From NCBI GenBank assembly GCA_002205965.3, contig NADL03000075.1, positions 352,663-416,662 of the forward strand: a stretch of 64,000 bases of DNA, given 5' to 3'. Of this stretch, positions 10,652 through 23,100 are shown piece after piece; the first letter of the stretch is position 1, and every line of letters begins with the position of its first letter. The DNA comes from Kappaphycus alvarezii (taxonomy: Eukaryota > Rhodophyta > Florideophyceae > Gigartinales > Solieriaceae). Made by a program: the position numbers and the translations under genes. Under the pieces are notes generated by a model. The model worked only from the letters and a program-made list of their open reading frames with translations, was not told where the DNA came from and made no database searches.

Positions 10652-11256
10652 CTAAATGCAAAACGGGTAACGAAGTCGCGGAGCTACTGTTGAGGGGAGG
10701 AACCGCGACGGGAAGAAAGCGAAGGAAGCAAGGCGGCGGATAAAACCCATGCCGTCGTCGCCCAAGGCGCCATAGATATCAATTCCGACAGGGGAGAGGA
10801 GGATATCGTTTTGGTTGCAGTAGGTGCCGTAATGACGATGTTTCTCGCGCTCTGCGAGTGTTGCGGCAGCGCCTGCGGTAACCGTACTTGGCGAAATGTG
10901 GCGGCGTGCGGAGGGGTTGGCAACAGTAACGTCGACGGCGATATCGGTACTGTGAAGCCCGTTTGCAGCGGGTATGTAAATGTCCATTTGTAGCGCGGGG
11001 GACTCCGAATGCCCAGATGAGTTGGGAACTTGGTAGAGGAGCGGATGTTCGACGAGGGCGGCGATCCCAACTTCCTTGCAGTAGCGGGCAAGAACGTTTG
11101 CGGAGGATGTGATGACGAGTCATTCCGTCTTCGTATTTGCAGGTCAACGCGTGTTGACCAATTGGAATAGTACAGCGTTGCAGTAGTCAGGGCCATGGAA
11201 TCATGCGGGAAGGTTCGCGGGATATTCATGCAGAGGCACGCTGCGGCCGCTGCCAC
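10652..11256 (-). mobile_element. LINE fragment C, diverged endonuclease-like domain
   Basis: Pieces of three minus-strand frames together resemble the same C-terminal domain as in the other LINE copies: an 'RVDLQI' and 'YCKEVGI' region, 'DIYIPAANGLHSTDIAVDVTV' near 10990-10925 (the PD and D-x-T core), then 'EKHRHYGTYC' and 'YGALGDDGMGFIRRLA' near 10850-10730. It repeats segments also present in fragment B, so B and C are 3' ends of two different insertions lying side by side. The frames change several times, so the copy is dead. The family is more distant from fragments A and D than those are from each other. Confidence 0.6.
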
Positions 11257-12945
11257 GTCGAATGCGGCCTGCCTGCTGGCTGGTCTCGCGGCGGCCTTCT
11301 CTAGCGACTTTGACCCGGATTAACTCCGTTTCTTGGTTCCCCCATGCCGACCACTTGTACCAATTACTTGATGCGTTTTGGAACATAGGCAAACCTATTT
11401 TTCAATCGCTAAAACACCCCAATTATTCCCCGACTAGTACAGTGCACTGTACCGTACAGTACAGTATATGTACACTACGTACTGTCCCGTAGGTCCCTGG
11501 CTTGGGACACCTGGAGCAGCTGTGAGCTTTGCAGGCTGCGGGAAATTTTCCTAATTATAGTGTAATTTTATCCTCTCCAGAGTACCGTACAGTGATGGTA
11601 ATGGTTTGTAACGGCATGAATAAATCAATCAACCAAATGCAAATACTGTTTATTGTTTGTCCACGTACAGAATTGGGCTTGTAATGAACACAAAACTCCA
11701 TTTGACGCTTTAAAAAAGTGTTCATCAGCACACTTTTCTTTGCAATGCCATTGCAAATACAGCACGAAATTTGCCACCGACACTGTCTGCATCAGAGAGA
11801 TAGTCTCTGTTCGCAATCATATTATTACATTTAAACGTCACCTTCTCCCCAAAACGGATTCAAATTTGCACAATCTTTTAGTGTGCAAAAAGTTAAATTT
11901 CTTTTTCCGTCAATATGGCGCTCTTGGGAATTTAACCCTATGCACCGTACTCCCGCTGCATCAACGCTGTATCCATAAATATGTCAAATAGTCCATTCAA
12001 TCATACACGCTAGTATTCTGACTTAATGTGTAAGTGCTTAGAAGCATTCTTCGGATCTTTACTTGCACGTAGACCGGAACTCACAGAATTATTGAAGCAC
12101 AGACCAATAACACTAAGTGATGCAAGTTTTTTAATTTATACATCTGAACTGGGTAATCTGCAGAGGTTAAAGTATTGAGATTTGGCAGCTAATGATAAAA
12201 TGTAGATAGAACAGAGACCATTTCAAGGAAGTAATTGCTTGCTCTAAACATTCTCGCCAAATCGCCCATGTGCAAAGCCTCAACTTTCCTTTTCGCAGAA
12301 TAAAATGTTGCTAAATTATTGCTTAGATTTTGCGTATCTTCAAAAGGATTCCCATTTCTGCACAACTCTTGTGCATTACAAATTGACCGCAAGGATAAAA
12401 ATTGAAAGTCATTCAAAATTCTTAGTGTACAGTATTCGCAAACAAATGGACGGCGAACTATTCAAAGTTCATTCAGTAAAAGCATATTCCTCAAACACAG
12501 TCTTAAGATAATTGCCGCCTTTTTTCGGGTAGCACCTCTTGGCGCCGACCCGTAGTGTTAGCCGCAACAAAAGATTTTGAAGCGAGACATCTGGGGAGGG
12601 ATTACTAAACAGATATCCGCATAGATCTTCTTGAATATACTACTATAATGATTTTAATGATAAATGCTCAACTCTGAGGACTGACACGTACTTCGAATAT
12701 TTACTGTCTGCTTCTCCGTGAACTATGTTACAGTGCTTATCAGTTTTACACATTTCCATACGTAGACTTTCACTAGTCTGCCGACTTCGAGTATGTGACA
12801 GGTCTCCATCTTCTAAATTTGCCTTCCTCGCTCCGCTCGGAAATCTTTCAGCATTTCTTTCACAATTACCATTTTTGTATCCCGGCTGTCACCCTCGTTC
12901 GCAACTTTGAGATCAAAGATTAATGTAAAATACCCTGGCGAAAAT
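11257..12945. other. Intergenic region upstream of the homeobox gene
   Basis: No supported gene. A cluster of the GTACAGTAC/TACTGTAC motif lies near 11438-11480. The last few hundred bases before 12946 must hold the promoter of the homeobox gene, but I cannot point to a TATA box or other element with confidence. Confidence 0.4.
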
Positions 12946-14719
12946 ATGGATCCCATCGAAAAGATTCCATCCAAACACACAGGAGCTGGTCATGGTCTGT
13001 CGAGCGAAAATCAAAGACAAGAGGATGTGAATGCTGAGAAGGGTACCCCTCGAGTGCCTAATGATGGTTTTGTTTCTCCAGGAACCCCAGCTCCCGATCC
13101 GGTAGTTTCAACTGTGCCGTACACAGTGAATCGGTCTGGCGTCACGGAAACTCATGAGAGAACTGTGGCTGCGCCGCAACAGCCCCCAAACAAACTTAAC
13201 AGTAAGCAACCGCGCTTCGATTTTCAACCATTTGCTGCAAACCTTTACTCTAATAAGGTCGTGGGAGGTGTGATCAGCCACGAGCAGGCCTCTCAAGCCT
13301 CGGCGCAAGCCGGCGCCGCAGGTACAACAGAGGTGAACAAATTCCCGCAGCCCACGCTGAAGCCGCTGCAATTTGGAGTCGGGTCGCGGCCTATTACAGC
13401 TACAAAGTCATCCGGATATGGAAGGGGTCTAAACTCCCGTAAGATCATTTCTCATCTGAGATGACAGGTTATGAATCCAGATTCGCAATTGGAAAAGATG
13501 CCAACATTGCTAATACGAGCACGGGCGGTCGCGCGATGAATGGCGATAAAATTTGGAAAAGAGGTGAACTGGAACGGAACCCTGTTCCAGTACTCCCGGA
13601 TGCATTGACTAAAATTGCAACGGGAACTTCAGGTAATCGGCATTTTGCAACGGGAACTTCGAATACACGAAAAACAGTCAGTGGTTTAAGCACGAAATCC
13701 AAAGTTACGCCCAAACGCGCTGTAAAGAGAGATGGGAGAAAGAAGGAAAAACCAAATGACGGAAAGACTGACGGCATAAGGACTCCGGAGAACTCCGCGA
13801 GAAAATGTTAAAGAGAAAAGGGGACTTCAAGGTGGACACATGGCACAGCTTTATGACACAGTGAGCTCTGTTTCGGAAAGATTCATCAATGAAGGTGATC
13901 AAAACCTGAGAGCAGAGAGAGCTGATTTTGTTCAAGAGTATACACAGTTGATGTCTGCACATGAAAGGCAGTTTGAGTCATTTTACGACAATGTGCACGC
14001 AATGTGCACTAAGCTGAAGTTGAATACCATTGTGCCGTACCTAGAGGACGATGTTTCGGCTCGGGTGGACGACGAGACGGCCGAGGATGTTGAAGGGAAA
14101 CTTGGTGTCAAGAAAGTCTTCTTGAAGTCGATGCAGGCGTTGCAGACAGACATGAATATAGTTAAAAGGCGTGGAAATTTGCCACAGGAGAGTGCAGAGT
14201 TCTTGAAGAACTGGGTCAAAAGCCACGATTTTCATCCATGTAAGTTGATGTTGGCACTCTTCGCACAATACCATCTACACTGCTCGACGAGAGTCTGGAG
14301 TAAGGAGTTCAAACAAATCATTTTTCAAGTAGACTTTGCTCTGAAGCCAACTGAGCTAATCTTTACTTTTCTGTCACTCTTTCATGTTGAACCTTGCTCA
14401 TTATCTGCGATCAAAGACCCAACTGATGCTGAAAAACGAGAAATGAGCAAAAGGTTAGGCATCACCGTATCACAAATATCCCATTGGTAAGTACATTTTG
14501 ATATCTCATGCGGTACCTCGAAAGTCCGATTTCAACTTTCTAACGAGGGATCTCCGTCGCCACAACGTGAAACGCATGTTCTTTTGGAAAAGGTTCATAA
14601 ACTACCGCAAGCGCGTGTGGAAACCGAACCTCCCGGAGGACCATCCCGCCCGTTGTAATGAACCAGCCAAAAAGCCAAAACTGATGGCTAAGAAGATGGA
14701 TTCTAACACCAATACTTAA
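12946..14719 (+). CDS. TALE-class homeodomain transcription factor (spliced)
   Basis: Proposed exons: 12946-13438, 13591-13721, 13849-14239, 14417-14486 and 14593-14719. Together they total 1212 nt, an open 403-residue protein. The last two introns (177 and 106 nt) are firm: both start GTAAGT, end AG and interrupt the homeodomain. The first two (152 and 127 nt; donors GTAAGA and GTAAAG, acceptors TTCCAG and CACAG) are the best frame-consistent choice but less certain. The start is the ATG reading MDPIEK. Residues about 315-373 are a homeodomain: a first helix around 'LPQESAEFLKNWVKSH', then the P-Y-P of the three-residue TALE loop insertion, then 'ISHWFINYRKRVWKP', whose WFINxRKRxWKP closely follows the KNOX/BELL signature. 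The N-terminal 200 residues are polar and disordered-looking; 209-310 look helical. It is expected to bind DNA in the nucleus, often as a TALE heterodimer. KNOX or BELL subclass is not decided. Confidence 0.85.
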
Positions 14720-16600
14720 GCCGAATTGTAACACAAAACGGTGATCTCCTTCAAGAGGCTTGATTGGTATGTGCCAACGTTCGACGGAAAGTCGTCCCGT
14801 GCAATGAAACACGCCAACGGTATGGAATTGATCATTATTGAATTTGATGGCGATAGTTTCCGAGTAGAAGAGCAAGCTGTTGCATTCTTAGTATCCCGTT
14901 TCTTAATCCGCCAAATGGGATAAACATTTGAAGTTTAATATTGGGTATACTTTGTCAACTTTGTCCGACAACATCATGCCTCCAGTTTAGCTTCCTTGTG
15001 GGTAGAGCCTCCGACTGCTCTCCTCCCGATAGCGATTCCTTAGACCAACAAAACGAATTGTTGCGTAATTCAACTAGCCACAGGACAGGACAAAAACCAA
15101 ATAGGGTTGTCAACAGGCCTACGATACTGTTCTGATGCTTGCGGGCCTGGTTGCTGTCATTTCTACTCAACCCTTGAAACTGTGTGGCAAATCCACACTT
15201 CCCACATGGTTCCGAAGTACTTAATCAGGAACATGTAGTTCCTTGGCATTTTTTTAGAAAGACCACGAGCACGCTGAATCACGGAGGATTGCGATATTAA
15301 TCTTTTCACTGTTCCAGTTCCCAGCTCACTACAATATGGGTGTTAAGTCTTGAAAGTGGATAACATCTAGGTGATGAATTTCGAAGCAGTTCATGTTGTC
15401 GAGTGCATCGTATCCATTTACGTCATTCAAATTTGGCATCAGGATTAGTTACTCTCCATGGAATTTGACTGTCCTGCAGAGAGTGGCCAATAGCTGGGGG
15501 CTATCTGTTGGGAGTGACCAAATTGCCTGCCACGGGTTGCTGCACTGCTACCTTGGGGATGCCCTCTGCGAAAGTCAAAACAATGGGTTATAAAAGCGCC
15601 TCTTATGTCACGGGGATTGTAACAAGTGTTCTGCAATGGTTACATGGGTGTTGTTCAGGATACGCAGTGTAATAGTCCGAGAGTTTGGACGATTCTGAAG
15701 ATCAACAACAGCGATACATGAAACCTTTGCAACACATTACGCAGCCCAAAAAGAGACAAAGGAGCAGTTTTGTACGGACATTCTTTCCAAAAAAGGTTTC
15801 AAATTGCAGTTTTTTGCGGTGGAGGGGGCAACCGTAGGTGCGGATATTTGAACTCGGAGATTTTGGTGGATTTGATTTGCGATGGCAACATGTGTCTGTC
15901 GTTAGAGAAGGGCAGAAACTGACGTAGCGAGTGCTTGAAGGTGAGGGAAATTGGAATGCTGAGGATGTTGAGAGTGGGCGTTGGGTCTGTGGCTGTATGA
16001 AATGGACGGCATTCGAGGCAATGATTGGATGACCAGGTGAGGGTTTGTTGAAGTGACTATGCAAGGGGGATGTCGATTCTGTTGACGCCGCTCATGGAAC
16101 ACAAGATCAGTTTTGTAAGCGAAAAAAGGGACTTCACGGGAACGGTGGACAGTTGCTGGTTGCCTCGATACTGTACAATATGAGCAAATTTGTTCCTAAT
16201 AATTCTTGTGCAACGCAGTATTGCACAATACAGTACTGTACTGTGCAGTGCTTCGACGCCGTCGCGTCACTTCAGCGTAGCCTTACTGTTCCTCAACAGA
16301 GTAAAGGTAAGCTAGGCTTACACTTACAAAGCCACCAATTTGGTATATACACGTATGGGAAATGCGTACAGTGAAGTTTACTGTACTATACTTCAAGAGT
16401 CCGGGAGTGAATAGAGAAGATACGTGATACGAAACGGTATGCAAATTTCGTATAAACTGATACCTCTAAAATACGAAGTTCAAAAAATAGTTTTATTTAC
16501 GTAGTAGGAACTTCGTCAGAATCACTGGAGTATTTACATGGCCTACGTGTTAAAATGTAGTATCCCAAGGTAGCCCCACTGTGAACCATTCCACTGACAC
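14720..16600. other. Intergenic, no gene supported
   Basis: Short ORFs on both strands show no recognisable domain and no consistent coding bias. A TACAGTACTGTACTGTGC motif copy is at about 16218-16240. Confidence 0.4.
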
Positions 16601-16609
16601 CACTCTAGT

Positions 16610-17110
16610 TCAGGATGCCACACTGTGATTACCTGATCGGCAAACAAAAAAAGAAAGCCTACATGGCTACTCAGTCTGTGAAGTTATCGCCACTAACCAA
16701 ATGGCCGGCGGCGCCGCTGACATTGCCCACCGAGACAAAGTCACAGACCTGGAGCGCAAACTGGTACGCCGCATCCCGCCCCCTTCGCACAACACCCTCC
16801 AGGAACCGAACTTCAAGTTTCAGCCCCTGGCTTTCGACTCCTTGGGTGCCCCATCCCCCCGCCTCTATCCTGTTCATCGAAGACTTCATCCCGCGCATCG
16901 CAGAGAAGTTCAACACAACCACAGCAGTGATCCGCAGACGTATTTATCAGCGCATTAGTTGCACACTGTGGTCTTCTATTGCAATGGCGATTCTATCGCG
17001 AGCCCCACTGCACGTGCCTGACGTGGAACATCCGGTTAGTTCTTAGCCGTATAGTCAGTTCTGCAGTGTACACGATAGATACTCAATGAAGTAAAGTTTC
17101 TTCTTCTACT
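16610..17110 (+). mobile_element. LINE fragment D, C-terminal and 3' end
   Basis: Plus-strand coding begins within 'DKVTDLERKLVRRIPPPS' near 16735, continues 'FKFQPLAFDSLGAPS' near 16815, then shifts frame at a C-run near 16855 to give 'LFIEDFIPRIAEKFNTTTA' and 'RISCTLWSSIAMAILSRAP', with a stop near 17046. The non-coding tail matches fragment A ('CGTATAGT') and ends 'AAAGTTTCTTCTTCT' near 17093-17108, giving the same 3' terminus. It is 5'-truncated, as usual for LINEs, and dead by one frameshift. Confidence 0.85.
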
Positions 17111-17189
17111 CTTTGACGCTGAGGAGGTTTCGGTAATTGCAACTAGTCAGGCTGCCAGGAACACGGAAGAAACCCGTCAAATTTCGGCT

Positions 17190-18145
17190 CGCACAAGGAT
17201 GATATCTTCAACCTTTTTCAACCTCAACGCTCTAAGCGACATGGAGTGCTATGTCAAGTACCGGTTTCCAAAGCGGAGCACAGGACTACTATCGAAATAT
17301 CTCTGTCTGGGCGTTGCGTTTACAAAACGCAACAGGTACTACTGTGATGATATGACATCTTGTTGTATGGTTCTGCGTCGTCTTGCGACACCGAAGCGTC
17401 TCGTCAATATGGAACAGGAATTTGGTATGTTTAGTTACCGATTGAGCGAAGTTTTTTTTGGGAGACTATAGAGCGATTTACGCAAGAGCATGATCATCTT
17501 CTGCAGTTCAGGCCCGGACTCAGGCAGCGGAGGGCAGAATTGTACGCTGAAGCTTTGGAAAAAGCCGGCTGTCCGTTTGAAAGCTTCGTCGGATTTATCG
17601 ATGGCACAAAAATCAGAATGGGAAGACCAGGCAGCTATGGAAGCCTCCAAAAGAGTTGTTACTCTGGCAACAAATGCATGCACTGTCTGGTTTATCAGAA
17701 GATGTCAATTCCTGACAGATTGATGTACTCAGCATACGGCCCTTTAGAAGGGCGACGTCATGATTTAATGCTTCTTAGACTTTCTAGGATAGAAAACGTG
17801 CTGTCTGATTGTATGCTAATTGAGAGGAGGCAATTCTATATATGTGATGATCTGGCATACATTCTGCATCCGTAATTTCTGCGTGCGCTCCATGAAGCTG
17901 GCTCTACATCCCAACAGCGTACTTTCAACACCATAATGAGTCCTCTGAGAGTTGCTGTAGAGTGAAACTACAAAGAATTGAAGCAGAAGTGGTCCCGCAA
18001 CGATTATGATCGTTGTATCAAGGCGCACCATGCTCCAATTTCTCTCGTGTATAGGGCATCAATTCTTCTTCACAACATGCGGAAATGTATGCTAAAGGAA
18101 GGACAGACAATAGCGCATTTTAGTCTAGATCCACCTATTTTCTAG
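17190..18145 (+). pseudogene. PIF/Harbinger transposase, decayed
   Basis: Two frames carry a HARBI1-type nuclease. The first part (17199-17471) has 'SCCMVLRRLATPKRLVNM' and a following helix, as in the usual N-terminal helix-turn-helix region. The second (from about 17475) holds the catalytic core: 'GFIDGTKI' (first Asp, near 17590), 'GPLEGRRHDLMLLR' (second Asp, near 17750) and 'MSPLRVAVE' (Glu, near 17960), then 'RASILLHNMRKCML' to about 18145. The gene is broken by a frameshift near 17470 and by in-frame stops after 'YILHP' (17873) and after 'VAVE' (17963). Its tail meets the convergent Myb-like gene of the same element. No terminal inverted repeats were found by eye. Confidence 0.87.
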
Positions 18146-18319
18146 GACTACCTCGAATCATAGTAAGCTGCGCAATCTGGAACGGGTTACTGCTGGAAAA
18201 ACGCAGAAAAGGGGGTCAAATCGCGGATGTCCCTCCTCGCATTGGGCAAGTCCGCTTCGCGGACCCTCGCAAGCTCTGGACACAGACTTTGCTCCTCGTG
18301 TCCCTCTGCGAGGGATTCA

Positions 18320-19261
18320 CTTGATCTTGGTCAGCATGGCGCCCATTACTTCCATCATTTCTTCCCTCTCCCTGCGTGATTCTCTGCGTTCCTCCCTGTC
18401 CAACTCGAGCCTCTGTTCATCAATCTGAAGCCGCTTCTCAAGAATTTCTTGGGACCTTTCGAATCTTTCATCATCTTTCATCATCCTCTCCTTCTCAAAC
18501 TGGAGCCTAGAGTCCGCAAGAACAAATTACTTCTTTTCCGTTTCTAGCTTGCTTTTCACTGATTCTATAAATACGTCATTGATTTCACTTCCCTAATCAA
18601 AGCAGTCCCTGTGCTTCCTCGATACCTTCGCTTTCTTCGGTGTCTCTTCGTCTGATTTCGCACTTCCGGACGAATTCTTATGCCTTTGTAATGCAGCGTT
18701 TCTAATCTCCTCCCCACAGAGCACTATATTTTTTTTCCCGTTCTTCCCTTCTCTCTCCTTCCTTATGTTTTCTTCGTACTCATCCATTTCTAGGATCAGA
18801 TCATCGAGGAGTTGATCTTTCTCAGAAATCTCCCCCGTATTTCCAGATGTAGCCGCGTTTCGCTTGACAGCGGCGCGTCTTATCTCAACGAGCAAATGAA
18901 ACCTGTCTTTTATGGACTTCTGCTTAGTTTTGGCTTGCTGTTCGAACACCATGTGCGGAACTTCGGCAATGAAGAGTTCGCGGGCGGCTGAGAACGCTTT
19001 TCCTTTTGATCCACGTCCCTCCCTGCCTGTACGCATCAGTTCCCCGGACACATTTCAGCAAAACTAAATCCCATTTACTGTACTGAACCGGCGAAGCTTA
19101 CGCTGCTTGGTAGGTGATGCGGATGCGTCATCATAGTCGTCGCTATCACTAGCATTGATCACAGATACACCAGCGGTTTTTGTGTGTCCAGAATTAGGGT
19201 TTTGTGTTAAGACACTCACTTCTTGCTGCGGTGATGGAGGAAGCTGCAGCAATCTCGTCAT
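18320..19261 (-). pseudogene. Harbinger Myb/SANT-like accessory protein, decayed
   Basis: The minus strand encodes an acidic start with an 'ASDSDDYDDASAS' cluster (19261-19064), then from 19051 a domain with 'KSIKDRFHLLVEIRRAA' and 'SEKDQLLDDLILEMDEYEE', then past a stop at about 18594 a long charged coiled coil rich in Glu/Arg ending 'MMEVMGAMLTKIK' at about 18330. A Myb-like protein with a KDRF-type helix and Glu/Arg-rich C-terminal coil is the usual second gene of Harbinger elements, where it helps bring the transposase to DNA. At least one stop and one frame change break it. GC-rich small hairpins at about 18245-18320 separate it from the convergent transposase. Confidence 0.7.
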
Positions 19262-20100
19262 ATCATTTGGTGGAGTAGTAGCGAAGTTGTTTGGGCACCT
19301 TGGACGGAGCCTGTAGGGCAGCGGTCGGAATCGGATATGAAACTGGTACTGGGGAAGTCATAGGCGTCGGTGGATGATCGGATGTGGAGATGATGATAGC
19401 GGAGTTCGGGAGAGGGGATAGGGAAGAAACCTTGGTTGTCAGCGCTGCCAGTAGAGTTCTTATCACGTCTGTGTTCATTAAATGTAGTGGGGTTGGGGAC
19501 TGATGTGGGTGAAATAGACAGCAAGGGCAGGATAAGAGTGGCAGTTCGAGGGAGAATTTTTTCCGTTGGAGGGATACTTGCTTCTGAGCGGACATTCGTC
19601 CCGCCAAAATCCACGAGTTTTATTTCGTACATGCAGGGTTTTGGACGAGACTAGCCTCCTGTCTCGTGACTGAAATCGGTATGGTTTCGGTGACATGTTC
19701 AACCTGTCGACTGTGTCAAAGAAAAACTTCACGAAATTCACTCTGCGTAAGTTCTCTAATAAAGTAAAGTGGGATAGATAAACTGCAAAAACTGTACAAA
19801 GTTACCAAAAATCTTGAATATGTATACAACTATAAACTAAGCAATGAGTAAAGATCCTCTTCTCAAATGTCTGCATAAAAAAGAAGATTTAGCATTTTGG
19901 GTGAAGAGGTCATCCACACGGAGACTTCCACTCTTGGCGAGTCCAACCTTGATGACTGACTGACCCATCGACATTCTCACAACGGATTTGCACCAGATCC
20001 GCATTCTTCGGCGGTCGTCCTCCGGGTAAGAAGAAGTATTTTCTTCCTGCATCCTCGACCTTGATCTCCTCCACTTCATATCTCTTCCATTCAGAGAGAG
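19262..20100. other. Possible flank of the Harbinger element, no gene assigned
   Basis: Overlapping minus-strand ORFs here are Ser/Pro-rich with no recognised domain. They may include the beginning of the Myb-like protein or the element's terminal region. The other end of the element was not found. Confidence 0.3.
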
Positions 20101-23100
20101 TTCAAATGAAAAAGAAAAAGAAGCAATATAAACTCTGTTTAGACCCCCCGCCAGAAGTTCCAGAAGACAAAATAAACTATCCCATCACCTCCCCCATGTC
20201 AGAAGGGGTTATCCAGTTGCCCCTTATAATTTGCTGCATCGCGCAAGAAATTTAATTAAACATATTTAGCGCTGGAAACGAACGCGAACCCTCTATGAGG
20301 ACAGAATTCTTTGTACTTTAATATGAGCTTTCCGGGGCCAACGTTTTCTCTCAGCCAACTAAAGAACACAAATTCAAATGCTCAACTCTTTCCATCCATA
20401 GAAGGATGCATTAGGCCTTACGTTTCTTATTTGTCCATACAACCCGGCCCTACTCAACACCGCAAGTTGAATCGACGGCAGTCACTATTATGCTGACAGG
20501 TGTGGGGCCGAGTAAGCGCAACAACTGACTAGGATTACCCCTAAATGCCCTTCATACATACTGTAAAGAATGAAAGACTGGTACAAGATGACTGCTTAAG
20601 ATGTAAAGGATTGACTCATGGCCTCTCGAGATCATTTCTTACCAACCAATCAGGAGCAATTCCGAGGGCACAACAATCTCGGTGAAAAATGAGGCTCGTG
20701 TATCGGCAATGCTCCTTACTCCAACATATATCGTGCGTCTTATGCAGAAATTTTCAACATGGACAACTTTTGAAGAGTTTTAAAAAGCTTCTTCTTACAT
20801 CTCTGGCCTGGTTTGACATGGTATTAATAATAAGCAGCAGAAATAAACCGCAGCGTTAGAACCTTTTTCAGACCCCTGGTTACCTAAAAGTTTACGGAGA
20901 AACTATCACGTAGAGCACAGTAGTCGATTTGAAAGGCGATCGGGGGAACTTTTGGTGTGCAGTTCTCACAACATGATATTCTTGTAAAATCTTGTCCTCT
21001 GAATAGTCTTTCAAAAGTACAATTTGTAATAAAGTCTTTCTGTATCATTTATGACAAAACAGTGGAATAAGGTTTTACGATGACAAAGAACTTTTCGCTA
21101 GCAAGATGGCATGGAGATAAATTCCTGAAACTAATAACAAATTTATGCTTCCGGGTTCCAAAAGTAGTCAGGCGGAACTACATTGACACAAGTTACAGGC
21201 CATAGAAAATTTCAAGCTTAAAACGAAACCGATGGTAGACGAGGCTATAGAACAAGAATCGCGATTTACGTTTTTCATAACGCCATGGAAAGCGCAGCCG
21301 GACCTTATTACATCCTATTGAAATCCGAGCAATTTTTTTGAGTCAATTAATACATAAGAGCTGACTAAATAGTAAAATACAGAAGGCTTGCTTGTCATTT
21401 CGTCAACTAGAAAGTCAATCAGTTTCTCAGTTGAAGATAAAATCTGCGTAATTTCGTGGTTTTGCTCTAGTCAGGTCTTCCGAGCTCTCATCCAGTACGC
21501 TTTATTCCCTGTTTTTGTCTTTGAAATTGAAAACGTGAGTTTTTGCACCACTGGAAGCGATTTTTGACCTAGTTTCAGAGCTGTAAATGGATATATAGCA
21601 TATGCCGAGTGATATAGGAACAAGGGCATCGTTACAATCTTTCGCGTCTCAATCTCGCTGCAAACTGCGCCGAATAGACCTTGAATTATTTACTTCTCTA
21701 ACCTTTCTCATCAGGATCGACGCGTTTCTCAGAGATCAATAACTTCGCCTTTTCAATCTACAATGTGAAATTTCTCGATTCAAAAGACTGAACTATCTAT
21801 GTAAATGGAGCTTTCTGCGGGTTTTGAGTCTAATTATACGCGTTTTCTTTTCCATTTATTCAAGCTTACTTGTTTGATTTTCTTGTCATTATCTGGAGAT
21901 TCTTTAGATTCAGAAACTTGGTCGCGATTTTGACCTTATAAATAGACGGAAATTCATGGAACTAATCGACTGGAAAATATCACGAGCATTTAAAATTAAG
22001 TCTGAAGGTCTATTTGGTACCTCTAAAGGTTACTAAATTTTTTTCAAATTGGCAATGGTGATATTTTTTATATATTCTTCATTTATTCTCATTCTAAACT
22101 AATCTTTGCTTTGGAGTGGGGAGTAATGGGAATTATGACATCTCATTTGCAGGGAGAGCAATCCATTTTTTTCTTGAAGATGAGAAAAAGATTATGTTTT
22201 AATCTCCTCCTCTTCTTTTCTTTCTATTTAGTTCTATGTAAATTCATTGTTTCTGCATTAATTAGGTTCTGGTATTTTTAAAATTCTTATAGGGCCAGAG
22301 ATAATTACCAAGATCACGTATCTTCAGTAAAACCTCGATTAATACTGTTTCTTATGAATCGAATGAACATTCGCGGTATGGTATTGAGGCATCTTTCCAG
22401 TGTCTGAGAACATGCTCACATGTTCTCAGACACTGGAAAGAGGCTAGTATTTTCATATGTTCCGCAAGATATAAAAGTATTACGATAGTATTTTTGGTAG
22501 TGACAAAGGCATAAAAAGGAAATAATTGCATCAACTCCACTATATTTAGTGAGATCGTTGGAGAACGATGTTATTCTGGAATCCACTGGGTTAAAAAACT
22601 CAGAAATCTGATGAAAATTTCTGAACCTCTTCTTGAAAATTGATTAAACCTCTCCAGGTCTCGAAGAATTTATAACTGGAATGTAAAGCTTTAAATAATT
22701 TTTAATTAGGGTCTGTAAAATAATTAGATAATAGAATAAAACTTGAAATGTCAACACTTTATTGAATTTATATTCAAGCGTTTATTGAAAAGTAGATTCC
22801 TTTTTGAGGAATCTTTTTTCAGGATGAAAAAAGTCCGAAAGATCGAATTGAAATTATATGGTAGATTCAGATCTGTCACTTCACTTTTTCATACATGAAA
22901 GAAAAATGTAGATTTTTCTCATGAACCTACAATGTATCATTAAAGATTAATTTTTCCCTTAGACTAACTGAAAACCCCGGGGAAAACTACATTTACAACT
23001 TAAATAATAGCTCAAGTTATAGCTGATTTGCCATGGCAATTTATTACTCCTACAAATCGGGAATCCTTATTTTTATCTCCTTTTCCAAAATACAATCCAA

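Noticed and set aside
13439-13467. A 29-nt GTAAGA..CAG interval in the homeobox gene that would also restore the frame
   Set aside because: The 152-nt intron ending at CCCTGTTCCAG (13590) is also in frame, has a better acceptor and matches the size of the other introns.
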